A stretch of DNA of 64,000 nt from Burkholderia paludis. GTDB lineage: Bacteria; Pseudomonadota; Gammaproteobacteria; Burkholderiales; Burkholderiaceae. The stretch spans positions 1 to 64,000 of the forward strand of contig NZ_JPGL01000008.1 of NCBI RefSeq assembly GCF_000732615.1, written 5' to 3'. Position numbers and translations under genes: made by a program. This document shows, piece after piece, positions 34,918 through 44,078 of the stretch. The number at the start of each line of letters is the position of its first letter. Within the stretch, counting starts at the first letter, position 1. Under the pieces are notes generated by a model. The model did no database searches, had not been told where the DNA came from, and saw only the letters and a program-made list of their open reading frames with translations.

Positions 34918-36222
34918 ATGGAGACGCTCGTATCGACCGTATCGCCCGCATTGCGGGTGTCGGAGGAAGCCGCCTATCGCAAGGTCGCATGGCGGCTGAT
35001 GCCGTTGCTGCTGTTCTGTTACCTGGTGTCCTATCTCGACCGCGTGAACGTCGGCTTCGCGAAGCTGCAGATGGCCGGCGATCTCGGGTTGTCCGACGCG
35101 GCCTACGGGCTTGGCGCCGGGATCTTCTTCTTCGGTTATTTCATCTTCGAGGTGCCGAGCAACCTGATCCTCCACCGCATCGGCGCGCGCGTCTGGATCG
35201 CGCGGATCATGGTGACGTGGGGCGCGGTGTCCGCGCTGACGATGTTCGTCACGACGCCGACGGCGTTCTACGCGATGCGCTTCCTGCTCGGCGCGGCGGA
35301 AGCCGGCTTCTTTCCCGGCGTGATCCTGTACCTCACCTACTGGTATCCGGCGAATCGGCGCGGCCGGATGACGACCGTGTTCATGACGGCCGTCGCGCTG
35401 TCGGGCGTGGTCGGCGGCCCGATTTCCGGCTACATCCTGAAGGCGTTCGACGGGTTCAACGGATGGCATGGCTGGCAGTGGCTGTATCTGCTCGAAGGGC
35501 TGCCGTCGATCCTCGCGGGCGTGCTCGTGTACGCGCTGCTCGACGACCGCATTGCGGAGGCGAAGTGGCTGGACGCCGACGAGCGCGAACTGCTCGAGCG
35601 CAACGTGAAGGCCGAGGAAGCGGTCAAGTCGCACCTGTCGCTCGGCGCGGTGCTGGCGAATCCGCGCGTCTGGCTGATGTGCGCGATCTACTTCTCGTTC
35701 GTGATCGGCCTGTATGGCGTCGGCTTCTGGCTGCCGACGCTGATTCATGCGACGGGCGTGGCCGATCCGCTGACGATCGGGCTGCTGTCGACGGTGCCGT
35801 ACGCGCTGGCGGTGGTCGCGATGATCGCGATCGCACGCAGTTCCGACCGGCGCCGCGAACGCCGCTGGCACCTGGCGTTGCCCGGCGCGATGGGCACGGT
35901 CGGGCTCGTGCTCGCGGTTGCCTGGGCGCATCAGACCGGGCTGGCGATCGCGGCGCTGACGCTCGCGACGATGGGCATTCTCACCGCGATTCCGCTGTTC
36001 TGGAGCCTGCCCACGGCGTTTCTCGGCGGCACCGCGGCCGCCGCGGGGATCGCGATGATCAATTCGATCGGCAATCTTGCGGGCTTTCTCGGTCCTTACC
36101 TGATGGGGCTGCTCAAGCAACTGACCGCGTCGAACGACGCGGGCCTCTACATGATGGCCGGCTGCATGGCGCTCGGCGGGCTGCTCGCGCTGTCGCTGCC
36201 GAAGGCGCTGGTGAACCGGTAG
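34918..36222 (+). CDS. MFS transporter, anion:cation symporter (ACS) type
   Basis: The 434-residue product has twelve predicted helices and the ACS-family signature regions: YLDRVNVGFAKLQM after helix 1, FFGYFIFEVPSNLILHRIGA, and FLLGAAEAGFFPGVILYLTY. These are typical of symporters for organic acids such as phthalate, tartrate, glucarate or hydroxyphenylacetate. ATG 34918 is supported by AAGGA upstream. In this cluster it could import a pathway substrate or, less likely, export a product. The flavin reductase gene follows after 39 bp, so they are probably co-transcribed. Confidence 0.94.
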   Translation: METLVSTVSPALRVSEEAAYRKVAWRLMPLLLFCYLVSYLDRVNVGFAKLQMAGDLGLSDAAYGLGAGIFFFGYFIFEVPSNLILHRIGARVWIARIMVTWGAVSALTMFVTTPTAFYAMRFLLGAAEAGFFPGVILYLTYWYPANRRGRMTTVFMTAVALSGVVGGPISGYILKAFDGFNGWHGWQWLYLLEGLPSILAGVLVYALLDDRIAEAKWLDADERELLERNVKAEEAVKSHLSLGAVLANPRVWLMCAIYFSFVIGLYGVGFWLPTLIHATGVADPLTIGLLSTVPYALAVVAMIAIARSSDRRRERRWHLALPGAMGTVGLVLAVAWAHQTGLAIAALTLATMGILTAIPLFWSLPTAFLGGTAAAAGIAMINSIGNLAGFLGPYLMGLLKQLTASNDAGLYMMAGCMALGGLLALSLPKALVNR

Positions 36223-36261
36223 CGCGGCGCGCGGCATTTTCCCCATGTACGGAGACAGGAC

Positions 36262-36786
36262 ATGATCCACAACGAACCCGCACGGTTCCCCGACCAGTCG
36301 ATCGGCACTTCGCCGCAGCGCTTTCGCGACGCGATGTGCCGCGTGGCGTCGGCCGTTCACGTGCTCACGAGCGACGGCCCGGCCGGGCGCTGCGGCATGA
36401 CGGCGACCGCCGTGCTGTCGGTGTCCGATGCGCCGCCGACGGTGCTCGTGTCGGTCAATCGCGGCAGCGTGTCGGCACAGCGGCTGATCGCGAACGAGGT
36501 GTTCTGCGTGAACACGCTCGGCGCGGCCGACCGCCTGCTCGCCGACGTGTTTGCGGGCCGCACCGCGCACGAACGCGACGCGCGCTTCACGGTGGGCGAG
36601 TGGGGCGAGCTCGCGACGCGCTCGCCGGTGCTGGCGAGCGCATGCATCGCGCTCGATTGCCGGCTCGTGGCGTCGATGAGCGCCGCGACGCACGAACTGC
36701 TGGTCGGCGAAGTGGTGGCGCTGCACTGCGCGGCGCCCGACGACGACACGCTCGTCTATCTGCAGCGCGAATTCCGCGTCGTTTGA
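36262..36786 (+). CDS. Flavin reductase component of a two-component monooxygenase
   Basis: The 174-residue protein has the flavin-reductase-like (FMN-binding split barrel) pattern: FRDAMCRVASAVHVLTS, the flavin contact GMTATAVLSVSDAPPTVLV, and NRGSVSAQRLIANEVFCVN. It closes with LVGEVVALH. Such enzymes reduce free FMN with NAD(P)H for a partner monooxygenase. The likely partner is the NtaA/DszA-type monooxygenase at 41024 in the same operon. The ribosome site GGAGACAGGA precedes ATG 36262. The equivalent gene in butirosin synthesis is BtrV by role; no sequence-level claim is made. Confidence 0.92.
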   Translation: MIHNEPARFPDQSIGTSPQRFRDAMCRVASAVHVLTSDGPAGRCGMTATAVLSVSDAPPTVLVSVNRGSVSAQRLIANEVFCVNTLGAADRLLADVFAGRTAHERDARFTVGEWGELATRSPVLASACIALDCRLVASMSAATHELLVGEVVALHCAAPDDDTLVYLQREFRVV

Positions 36787-36812
36787 CGACGCGTGCCGAC
36801 AGGATGACCGAC

Positions 36813-37883
36813 ATGAAACGTGAAATCGTACAAGCCACCAATCGTTGCCGCAGCGAGATTCTCGCGGGCGGCTTTCGCACCGACGTCGCGCGTATCGCGC
36901 AATGCGCCCGTGCGCATCTCGGCGACTATGCCGACAACCCGCACGTGCGCGCGCTGCTGGTGACGCTGGAGAACCGCTGCCTCGCGTCGGGGCGCCTGCT
37001 GGACCTCACGTACTCGGTGGACCCGAGCTTCATCCTCGGGTTCTTCGACGTGCCGTACAACGCCGATGCGTTCCTCGAGGCGGCCGCGATCGCACCCGTG
37101 CCGATTCCGCCGAGCGTGCTCGCGATCGCGCCGGACGGCAACGCGCTGCCGGTGCAGATCCGCATGTGCACGGACGGCTTCCGCAATCCGCTCGCGGTCG
37201 CGGTGTTCGGCGAGAACTTCATCGACGCGGACCTGCACGCCTATCACAAGGCGTACTACTTCATCGACAAGTTCGTCGAGCGCTTCAAGCGCTACACGCG
37301 CCCGGCGATCGAGGCCAGCTGGTCGCCGACCGCGTTTCCCGACCTGCTCGCGGCGGACGACGCGCTGCTCACGCAGGCGAGCGCGATCTGGGTCCACCTG
37401 CACGAATTCCACCATCGCACCGGCTTCCTGCCGATCCCGGAGAACCTCGATGCGAAAAGCACGCGCAACGGCGCGGGCGCGGAGGAACTGCGCGTGGACA
37501 TCCTGTCGATCCTCGCGCTGTTCCGGATGCGCTCGGACGACCGCGTGCTGCGTGCATCGATCCAGTACATCCTGGCCGAGCGCCTGATCCGCTATCCGCT
37601 GCAGGCGCCGCCGCTCGACAACTACGACGCGCGCTCGTCGGTCGCGCTGTTTCATTACCTGTCCCGCCACGGCGTTATCGCGCAGCGTGGCGGCACGCTC
37701 TATTTCGAAGGGGGCTATGAACGTCTGACCCAGGCGCTCAGGTCCATCGTGATCAAGCTGACCGCGCTCGAATACAAGCTCAGCGTGTCGTCCGATCTCG
37801 ACCGGAGAAAGATCCTGTCGTTCGTGCTGCCGACGCTCGCGAAGAACGACAACAACTGGGGTGTGGCCGGGCGGCCGCACTGA
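36813..37883 (+). CDS. DUF6421-like protein with HEXXH motif, unknown function
   Basis: The 356-residue product (start ATG 36813, AGGA eight bases upstream; ATG 36804 also in frame) has no signal peptide or membrane segment. At residues 197-201 it carries HEFHH, a fit to the zincin HEXXH pattern. It is followed by RTGFLPIPENLDAK and a conserved-looking AEELRVDIL, where E224 could be the third metal ligand (HEXXH, 22 residues, E). The rest is helical with Y/F-rich segments. I relate it to the uncharacterised DUF6421 family from memory, with moderate certainty. Protease, hydrolase or another metal-dependent activity on a small substrate are all open. It lies between the flavin reductase and the dehydratase genes with tight spacing, so it is part of the operon. 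Confidence 0.72.
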   Translation: MKREIVQATNRCRSEILAGGFRTDVARIAQCARAHLGDYADNPHVRALLVTLENRCLASGRLLDLTYSVDPSFILGFFDVPYNADAFLEAAAIAPVPIPPSVLAIAPDGNALPVQIRMCTDGFRNPLAVAVFGENFIDADLHAYHKAYYFIDKFVERFKRYTRPAIEASWSPTAFPDLLAADDALLTQASAIWVHLHEFHHRTGFLPIPENLDAKSTRNGAGAEELRVDILSILALFRMRSDDRVLRASIQYILAERLIRYPLQAPPLDNYDARSSVALFHYLSRHGVIAQRGGTLYFEGGYERLTQALRSIVIKLTALEYKLSVSSDLDRRKILSFVLPTLAKNDNNWGVAGRPH

Positions 37884-37928
37884 CGGTTGCCCACCCGTCT
37901 TTTTGAACCGAATTTACAGAGGATCACG

Positions 37929-39770
37929 ATGCCTACCTATCGTTCACGCACTTCCACCCACGGCCGCAACATGGCGGGCGCGCGCAGCCTGTGGCGCGCC
38001 ACCGGGATGACCGACGCCGATTTCGACAAGCCGATCATCGCGGTCGTCAATTCGTTTACCCAGTTCGTGCCCGGCCACGTGCACCTGAAGGATCTCGGCC
38101 AGCTCGTCGCGCGCGAGATCGAGGCGGCCGGCGCGGTCGCGAAGGAATTCAACACGATCGCGATCGACGACGGCATCGCGATGGGCCACGACGGCATGCT
38201 GTACAGCCTGCCGTCGCGCGAGCTGATCGCCGACTCGGTCGAATACATGGTGAACGCGCACTGCGCGGACGCGATGGTGTGCATCTCGAACTGCGACAAG
38301 ATCACGCCGGGGATGCTGATGGCCGCGATGCGCCTGAACATCCCGGTGATCTTCGTGTCGGGCGGCCCGATGGAATCCGGCAAGCTGACGTTCCGCGGCA
38401 AGCGCCGCGCGTTCGACCTGATCGACGCGATGGTGGTGGCCGCCGACTCGCAGGTGACGGACGACGAGGTGCGCGCGGTCGAGAACGTCGCGTGCCCGAC
38501 CTGCGGCTCGTGCTCCGGGATGTTCACCGCGAACTCGATGAACTGCCTCGCCGAGGCGCTCGGGCTCGCGCTGCCGGGCAACGGCTCGGTGCTGGCGACG
38601 CATGCCGATCGCAAGCGCCTGTTCCTCGAGGCCGGGCGCGTGATCGTCGATCTCGCGCGCCGCTACTACGAGCAGGACGACGCGAGCGTGCTGCCGCGCT
38701 CGATCGCCACGCGCGACGCGTTCGAGAACGCGATGACGCTCGACATCGCGATGGGCGGCTCGACCAACACGGTGCTGCATCTGCTGGCGGCCGCGCACGA
38801 AGGCGAGGTGCAGTTCACGATGGCCGACATCGACCGGCTGTCGCGCCGCGTGCCGGTGCTGTGCAAGGTCGCGCCGTCCGTGCAGGACGTGCACATGGAA
38901 GACGTGCACCGCGCCGGCGGCGTGATCGGGATCATGGGCGAGCTCGATCGCGCGGGGCTGCTGAATACGACGCTGCCGACCGTCCATGCGCCGAGCGTCG
39001 CGCACGCGCTCGCCCGGTGGGACGTGATGCGCAATCGCGTCGATTCCGTGTCGCGCTTCTATCGGGCCGCGCCGGGCGGCGTGCGCTCGCACGTCGCGTT
39101 CAGCCAGGAAAACCGCTACGACGAACTCGATATCGACCGCAAGACCGGCTGCATCCGCGATGCCGAGCACGCGTTCTCGCGCGACGGCGGGCTCGCGGTG
39201 CTGTTCGGCAACATCGCGCGCGACGGCTGCATCGTGAAGACCGCGGGCGTCGACGGCGGGATGCTGAAGTTCACCGGCACCGCGCGCGTGTTCGAAGGGC
39301 AGGAGGAAGCGGTCGAGGGCATCCTCGGCGGCGCGGTCGGCCCGGGCGACATCGTGATCGTCCGCTACGAGGGGCCGCGCGGCGGGCCGGGCATGCAGGA
39401 GATGCTCTATCCGACCAGCTACCTGAAATCGAAGGGGCTCGCGAAGCAGTGCGCGCTGATCACTGACGGCCGCTTCTCCGGCGGTTCGTCGGGGCTGTCG
39501 ATCGGGCACGTGTCGCCCGAGGCGGCGGAGGGCGGCGAGATCGGGCTGATCGAGAACGGCGACGCGATCGAGATCGACATCCCGAACCGCTCGATCAACG
39601 TGCTGGTCTCCGACGACGAACTGCGGCGCCGCCGCGCGGCGATGGAAGAGCGCGGCGAGCGCGCGTGGCAGCCGGAGAAGCGGCAGCGCCGCGTGTCGGG
39701 CGCGCTGCGCGCGTATGCGGCGATGACCACGAGCGCCGCGCGCGGCGCCGTGCGGATCGTGAAGGGCTGA
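37929..39770 (+). CDS. ilvD: Dihydroxy-acid dehydratase, long (enterobacterial) type
   Basis: The 613-residue protein closely follows the long E. coli-type IlvD: opening [19 protein letters not shown], then [20 protein letters not shown]. Cluster cysteines lie in [10 protein letters not shown] (about 122) and [17 protein letters not shown] (about 189-195), consistent with an oxygen-sensitive 4Fe-4S enzyme. It would dehydrate 2,3-dihydroxy-3-methyl acids in valine and isoleucine synthesis. Burkholderia normally carries a shorter housekeeping IlvD (from memory), so this is probably a second copy. Its place in a pathway cluster suggests supply of a branched-chain precursor, resistance to a product that inhibits the housekeeping enzyme, or a related dehydration. 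AGAGGA precedes the ATG, and the next gene starts 2 bp after its stop. Confidence 0.93.
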   Translation: MPTYRSRTSTHGRNMAGARSLWRATGMTDADFDKPIIAVVNSFTQFVPGHVHLKDLGQLVAREIEAAGAVAKEFNTIAIDDGIAMGHDGMLYSLPSRELIADSVEYMVNAHCADAMVCISNCDKITPGMLMAAMRLNIPVIFVSGGPMESGKLTFRGKRRAFDLIDAMVVAADSQVTDDEVRAVENVACPTCGSCSGMFTANSMNCLAEALGLALPGNGSVLATHADRKRLFLEAGRVIVDLARRYYEQDDASVLPRSIATRDAFENAMTLDIAMGGSTNTVLHLLAAAHEGEVQFTMADIDRLSRRVPVLCKVAPSVQDVHMEDVHRAGGVIGIMGELDRAGLLNTTLPTVHAPSVAHALARWDVMRNRVDSVSRFYRAAPGGVRSHVAFSQENRYDELDIDRKTGCIRDAEHAFSRDGGLAVLFGNIARDGCIVKTAGVDGGMLKFTGTARVFEGQEEAVEGILGGAVGPGDIVIVRYEGPRGGPGMQEMLYPTSYLKSKGLAKQCALITDGRFSGGSSGLSIGHVSPEAAEGGEIGLIENGDAIEIDIPNRSINVLVSDDELRRRRAAMEERGERAWQPEKRQRRVSGALRAYAAMTTSAARGAVRIVKG

Positions 39771-39772
39771 CC

Positions 39773-40963
39773 ATGCGGCCCGCCCCGAACCGTCCGGCGG
39801 CCGACGCGCAGGTCGACACCGTGCTCGTCACGGGCGGCCGCGCGCCGGCCGCGCATCACGGCTTCGTCAATCCGCCGGTGTATCGCGGCTCGACGGTGCT
39901 CGCGCCGAGCGTGGCCGACCTGCTCGGCTACACGCAGCCGTATGTATATGGCCGGCGCGGCACGCCGACCACGGCCGCGCTGCAGGACGCGGTGCGCGCG
40001 CTCGATCATGGCGCGGGCGTCGTGCTGTGCCCGTCCGGGCTCGCGGCGATCACGACCGCGCTGTCGTCGTGCCTGTCGGCGGGCGACCACCTGCTGATGA
40101 CCGACGCGGTCTACAAGCCCGCGCGGCAGCTGTGCGACGGCGTGCTGCGGCGCGCGGGCATCGAGACGACCTACTTCGCGCCGTGCGCGTCGGTCGACGC
40201 GCTCGCCGCGCTGATCCGGCCGAACACGCGGGCGCTGTATCTCGAGGCGCCCGCGTCGCAGAGCATGGAGATGTGCGACGTGCCGGCGCTCGCCGCGCTC
40301 GCGCACGACCGCGGGCTGATGGTGCTGTTCGACAACACGTGGGCGACGCCGCTGTTCTTCGATGCGTTCGCGCACGGCGCGGATCTGGTGATCCAGGCCG
40401 GCACCAAGTACCTGGCCGGTCATGCCGACGTGATGATCGGCATGGTGTCGGCGTCCGCGCGCGCGTTGCCGGCGCTCGAGCAGTACCAGCGCGACACCGG
40501 GCAGTGCATCGGATCGGACGACGCGTTTCTCGCGCTGCGCGGCATCCGCACGCTCGGCGTGCGGATTCGCGAGCACCAGGCGAACGCGTTGCGCGTCGCG
40601 CGCTGGCTCGCCGCGCGCCCCGAGGTGCGGCGCGTGTGCTATCCGGCCCTCGAGGACGATCCCGGCCATGCGCTGTGGGCGCGCGACTTCAGCGGCGCCA
40701 CGGGGCTGTTCTCCGTCGTGCTGCGCCCGGCGCCCGCGCCGGCCGTCGCCGCGCTGCTCGAGGGGCTCGAATATTTCGGGCTCGGCTATTCGTGGGGCGG
40801 CTACGAAAGCCTCGCGATGCCGTTCGACTGCAGCGCGTACCGCACGGCATCGCACTGGGACCCGGGCGGCCCGTGCGTGCGCTTTCACATCGGTCTTGAG
40901 AACGCCGACGACCTGATCGGCGATCTCGAGGCCGGCTTCGCCCGCTTCAACGACGCGCGCTGA
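39773..40963 (+). CDS. Cystathionine-lyase-type PLP enzyme (Cys/Met metabolism family)
   Basis: The 396-residue protein belongs to the trans-sulfuration PLP family. The N-terminal YGRRGTPTTAALQDAV binds the cofactor phosphate of the neighbouring subunit, LFDNTWATP contains the ring-contacting Asp, and the Schiff-base lysine is K212 in AGTKYLAGHADVMIG. The ending YSWGGYESLAMP is typical of cystathionine beta-lyase (MetC). Reactions in this family include beta- or gamma-elimination or replacement on sulfur and oxygen amino acids. The start ATG 39773 lies 2 bp after ilvD, indicating coupled translation. Within this cluster it may process a cysteine- or homocysteine-derived intermediate; the precise reaction is not predictable. 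Confidence 0.92.
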   Translation: MRPAPNRPAADAQVDTVLVTGGRAPAAHHGFVNPPVYRGSTVLAPSVADLLGYTQPYVYGRRGTPTTAALQDAVRALDHGAGVVLCPSGLAAITTALSSCLSAGDHLLMTDAVYKPARQLCDGVLRRAGIETTYFAPCASVDALAALIRPNTRALYLEAPASQSMEMCDVPALAALAHDRGLMVLFDNTWATPLFFDAFAHGADLVIQAGTKYLAGHADVMIGMVSASARALPALEQYQRDTGQCIGSDDAFLALRGIRTLGVRIREHQANALRVARWLAARPEVRRVCYPALEDDPGHALWARDFSGATGLFSVVLRPAPAPAVAALLEGLEYFGLGYSWGGYESLAMPFDCSAYRTASHWDPGGPCVRFHIGLENADDLIGDLEAGFARFNDAR

Positions 40964-41023
40964 CGGGCCGGCCACGCGCGGTCCGCACGCTTTGCGCAGT
41001 CTTCCAATGACGAGGAACCCCGT

Positions 41024-42340
41024 ATGACGAAGCAACTCTGCCTGGGTGGATTCATGCGACCCATCTGCCTGCACACGGCATGGTGGCGGCATCCGAACGC
41101 GCCGACGCTCGCGAATTTCAACTGGCCGGTGATCCGGTCGCTCGCGCAGAAGCTCGAGCACGCCTGCTTCGACGCGGTCTTCACCGCCGACCATCTCGCG
41201 GTGATGCCGATGCCGCCGAACGCGCTCAAGCGCAGCGGCACGATCACGTCGTACGACCCGCTCGTGATGCTGTCGGCGATCGCCGCGTGCACCGACCGCA
41301 TCGGCCTGATCGCGACCGGCACGACGAGCTACGAGGATCCGTACCTGCTCGCGCGCCGTTTCGCGTCGCTCGATCACCTGAGCGGCGGGCGCGCGGGCTG
41401 GAACATCGTGACGACGGTCAACCCGGAGGCCGCGCTCAATTTCGGGCTCGAGACCGCGCTGCGTCACGCGGAACGCTACGAGCGCGCCGAGGAATTCTTC
41501 CAGGTCGTGACGGGGCTGTGGGACGGCTGGTCCGATCACGCGCTCGTGATGGACAAGGAGGCGGGGGTGTTCTCCGATCTCGACAGGATCCGGCCGCTCA
41601 ACCACAAGGGCAAGTTCTTCTCGGTGAAGGGGCCGCTGAACATCGCGCGGCCGGTGCAGGGCTGGCCGGTGATCGCGCTCGCGGGCGCGTCGGAGGAGGC
41701 GCGCGACATGGCCGCGCGGTCGGCCGATCTCGTGTTCGGCAACGCGCGCAGCATCGAGACGGGCCGCGCGTTCTATCGCGACGTGAAGTCGCGCGCGGTC
41801 GCGGCCGGGCGCAATCCCGACCACGTGAAGATCCTGCCCGCCAACCAGGTGTACGTCGGCCGCACCCGTGCGGAGGCGCTGGCGAAGAAGCGCTACATGG
41901 ACGATCTCGTGCACGTGGACAGCAACATCCCGAACCTGTCGATCCGGCTCGGCGTCGACTGTTCGAAGTTCGATCCCGACAAGCCGCTGCCGGAGCTGCC
42001 GCACACCGAGCAGGGGCAGGGCAACCAGCGCGAATGGGCGGCGCTCGCGCGCCGCGAGGGGCTGACGGTGCGGGAGCTGGCGAAGCGCGCGGCCGAATCC
42101 GGCACCGGCGAGATGGTCGGCACCGCGTCCGAGATTGCGGACCAGATGGAAGAGTGGCTGATGACGGAGGCCTGCGACGGTTTCATCATCGTGTTCTACA
42201 CGGTGCCCGACGGCTACGACGACTTCGTGACGATGGTGGTGCCCGAGCTGCAGCGGCGCGGCCTGTTCCGCACGCGCTACGAAGGCGCGACGCTGCGCGA
42301 GCATATCGGCCTGCCGCGGCCGAAGAGCCCGCTCGACTGA
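41024..42340 (+). CDS. FMN-dependent monooxygenase, NtaA/SnaA/DszA family
   Basis: The 438-residue protein is a luciferase-like TIM barrel of the NtaA/SnaA/DszA(SoxA) subgroup. It shows LCLGGFMRPICLHTAWWRHP near the start, VFTADHLAV, a GRAGWNIVTTVNPEAALNFG segment and SEEARDMAARSADLVF, all family landmarks. These enzymes use reduced FMN supplied by a separate reductase to oxidise amines, sulfones or similar substrates. The reductase is probably the product of 36262. GAGGA precedes the ATG. By role it parallels BtrO, a flavin monooxygenase that hydroxylates a carrier-bound intermediate in butirosin synthesis, but the actual substrate is unknown. Confidence 0.93.
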   Translation: MTKQLCLGGFMRPICLHTAWWRHPNAPTLANFNWPVIRSLAQKLEHACFDAVFTADHLAVMPMPPNALKRSGTITSYDPLVMLSAIAACTDRIGLIATGTTSYEDPYLLARRFASLDHLSGGRAGWNIVTTVNPEAALNFGLETALRHAERYERAEEFFQVVTGLWDGWSDHALVMDKEAGVFSDLDRIRPLNHKGKFFSVKGPLNIARPVQGWPVIALAGASEEARDMAARSADLVFGNARSIETGRAFYRDVKSRAVAAGRNPDHVKILPANQVYVGRTRAEALAKKRYMDDLVHVDSNIPNLSIRLGVDCSKFDPDKPLPELPHTEQGQGNQREWAALARREGLTVRELAKRAAESGTGEMVGTASEIADQMEEWLMTEACDGFIIVFYTVPDGYDDFVTMVVPELQRRGLFRTRYEGATLREHIGLPRPKSPLD

Positions 42341-42376
42341 GCGGCATCTCGCCTGACTTCGCACCGGGAGACCGCG

Positions 42377-44038
42377 ATGACCCACGATTCACGCAGACAT
42401 ACATGGATGACGACGCCGTATCGCCGCCGGCTAGGCGTACTGAGCGATGCCGCGCACCTGCCGCTGCTCGGCCACGGGCTGTGCGGCGTCGAACGCGAGA
42501 CGCTGCGCGTCGATGCCGCCGGCCGGCTCGCGCTGACGCAGCACCCGCGCGCGCTCGGCGCGGCGCTCACGCACCCGTCGATCACCACCGACTACGCGGA
42601 GCCGTTGCTCGAATTCGTGACGCCGCCGCAGCACGATGCGGCCGACGTGATCGAGCGGCTCGACGAGCTGCACCGCTTCGCGTGCCACGCGATCGGCGAC
42701 GAGCTGCTGTGGAGCCAGTCGATGCCGTGCCCGCTCGACGACGACCGGCGCATTCCGATCGCGTGGTACGGCACGTCGAACATCGGCATCCTCAAGCACG
42801 TGTATCGGCGCGGGCTGGCGTTCCGCTACGGCAAGGCGATGCAGTGCATCGCCGGGATCCACTACAACCATTCGCTCGCCGACGCCGTGTGGCCGCTGCT
42901 GCGCGACGTGCGCGACGGATGCGAGCAGTCCGGCCGCGACGTTCGCGACGCGCGCTCGGCCGGCTATCTCGCGCTGATCCGCAACTTCCACCGCTATGGC
43001 TGGCTGCTGCCGTACCTGTTCGGCGCGTCGCCGGCGCTGTGCGCGGGTTTCGTCGCGGGCGGCCGGCACGGGCTCGACATGTTCGATGCGCAGACGCTGT
43101 ACCTGCCGTATGCGACGAGCCTGCGCATGAGCGACCTCGGCTACCAGAATCGCGTGCAGGGCGCGTTCGCGCCGTGTCTCGACAACCTGCCCGCGTACCT
43201 CGAAGGGCTCGCGCGCGCGGTCGCGCAGCCGTGCCCCGAGTACCAGGCGATCGGCGCGAAGCGCGACGGCGAGTGGCTGCAGCTCAGTACCCACCTGCTG
43301 CAGATGGAGAACGAGTTCTACGCGTCGATCCGGCCGAAGCGCACGGTGCGCAGCGGCGAGCGGCCGCTCGATGCGCTGCGCAGCCGCGGCATCGAATACG
43401 TCGAGGTGCGCTGTCTCGACATCGATCCGTTCGCGCCGCACGGCGTCGCCGAGACGACGCTGCGCTTCGTCGATGCGTTCCTGCTGTTCTGCGCGCTCGA
43501 CGACAGCCCGTGCCTGGCCGGCGCCGAGCAGGACGCGTGCCGGCGCAACTTCGCGGCGGTCGCGCGGGAAGGGCGGCGCCCGGGGCTCGAGCTGCAGCGC
43601 GGCGACGAGCGTGTCGCGCTGCGCACGTGGGCGCACGAACTGCTCGCGCGCATCAACGAGGCGGCCGGCGTGCTGGATCTGCAGCGTGGCGACACGCGTA
43701 CGACCGCCGCGCTCGACGCGCAGTACGTGAAGCTCGACGACCCGCAAGCGACGCCGTCGGCGCGCGTGCTCGATGCGCTGCACACGCTGCGCGACGACCC
43801 GCGCGGCGCGTGCTTCGCGTTCGGGATGCGGCAGACGCTCGCGCATACCGAGGCGTTCCGCGCACGGCCGTTGCCGGCCGACGTGCTGGCGCGCTTCGAC
43901 GCGACGGCCGCCGAATCGCTGGGTCGCCAGGCCGACCTGGAGCGCACGCAGATCGGCAACTTCGACGCGTTCCTCGCCGCGTATCACGCGGGAACGCTGA
44001 ACCAGGAATGCGGCGAGCCGACGCACGACGCGCGCTGA
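42377..44038 (+). CDS. gshA: Glutamate-cysteine ligase, E. coli GshA type
   Basis: The 553-residue product matches enterobacterial GshA in length and order: LCGVERETLRVDAAGRLA near the N-terminus, TTDYAEPLLEFVTPP, QCIAGIHYNHSL, and IEYVEVRCLDIDPFAPHGV. It should activate the gamma-carboxyl of glutamate with ATP and couple it to cysteine or another amine. Burkholderia housekeeping glutathione synthesis, from general knowledge, uses a shorter GshA type, so this long form is probably a pathway-specific paralogue. With a gamma-glutamylcyclotransferase-like protein in the same cluster, a transient gamma-glutamyl group on an intermediate is plausible. GGGAG lies upstream of ATG 42377. Confidence 0.92.
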   Translation: MTHDSRRHTWMTTPYRRRLGVLSDAAHLPLLGHGLCGVERETLRVDAAGRLALTQHPRALGAALTHPSITTDYAEPLLEFVTPPQHDAADVIERLDELHRFACHAIGDELLWSQSMPCPLDDDRRIPIAWYGTSNIGILKHVYRRGLAFRYGKAMQCIAGIHYNHSLADAVWPLLRDVRDGCEQSGRDVRDARSAGYLALIRNFHRYGWLLPYLFGASPALCAGFVAGGRHGLDMFDAQTLYLPYATSLRMSDLGYQNRVQGAFAPCLDNLPAYLEGLARAVAQPCPEYQAIGAKRDGEWLQLSTHLLQMENEFYASIRPKRTVRSGERPLDALRSRGIEYVEVRCLDIDPFAPHGVAETTLRFVDAFLLFCALDDSPCLAGAEQDACRRNFAAVAREGRRPGLELQRGDERVALRTWAHELLARINEAAGVLDLQRGDTRTTAALDAQYVKLDDPQATPSARVLDALHTLRDDPRGACFAFGMRQTLAHTEAFRARPLPADVLARFDATAAESLGRQADLERTQIGNFDAFLAAYHAGTLNQECGEPTHDAR

Positions 44039-44078
44039 CGCGGCCGCCGCCGTATCGAATCCATCCCACGGAGGACAG

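Noticed and set aside
34749..37883. A 1,044-codon plus-strand frame across three genes.
   Set aside because: Only its last third (from 36813) is protein-like; the rest is a GC-bias shadow of the MFS and flavin reductase genes.
39419..42385. A 988-codon minus-strand frame.
   Set aside because: Arginine- and histidine-rich shadow opposite three well-supported genes (ilvD, PLP enzyme, monooxygenase).
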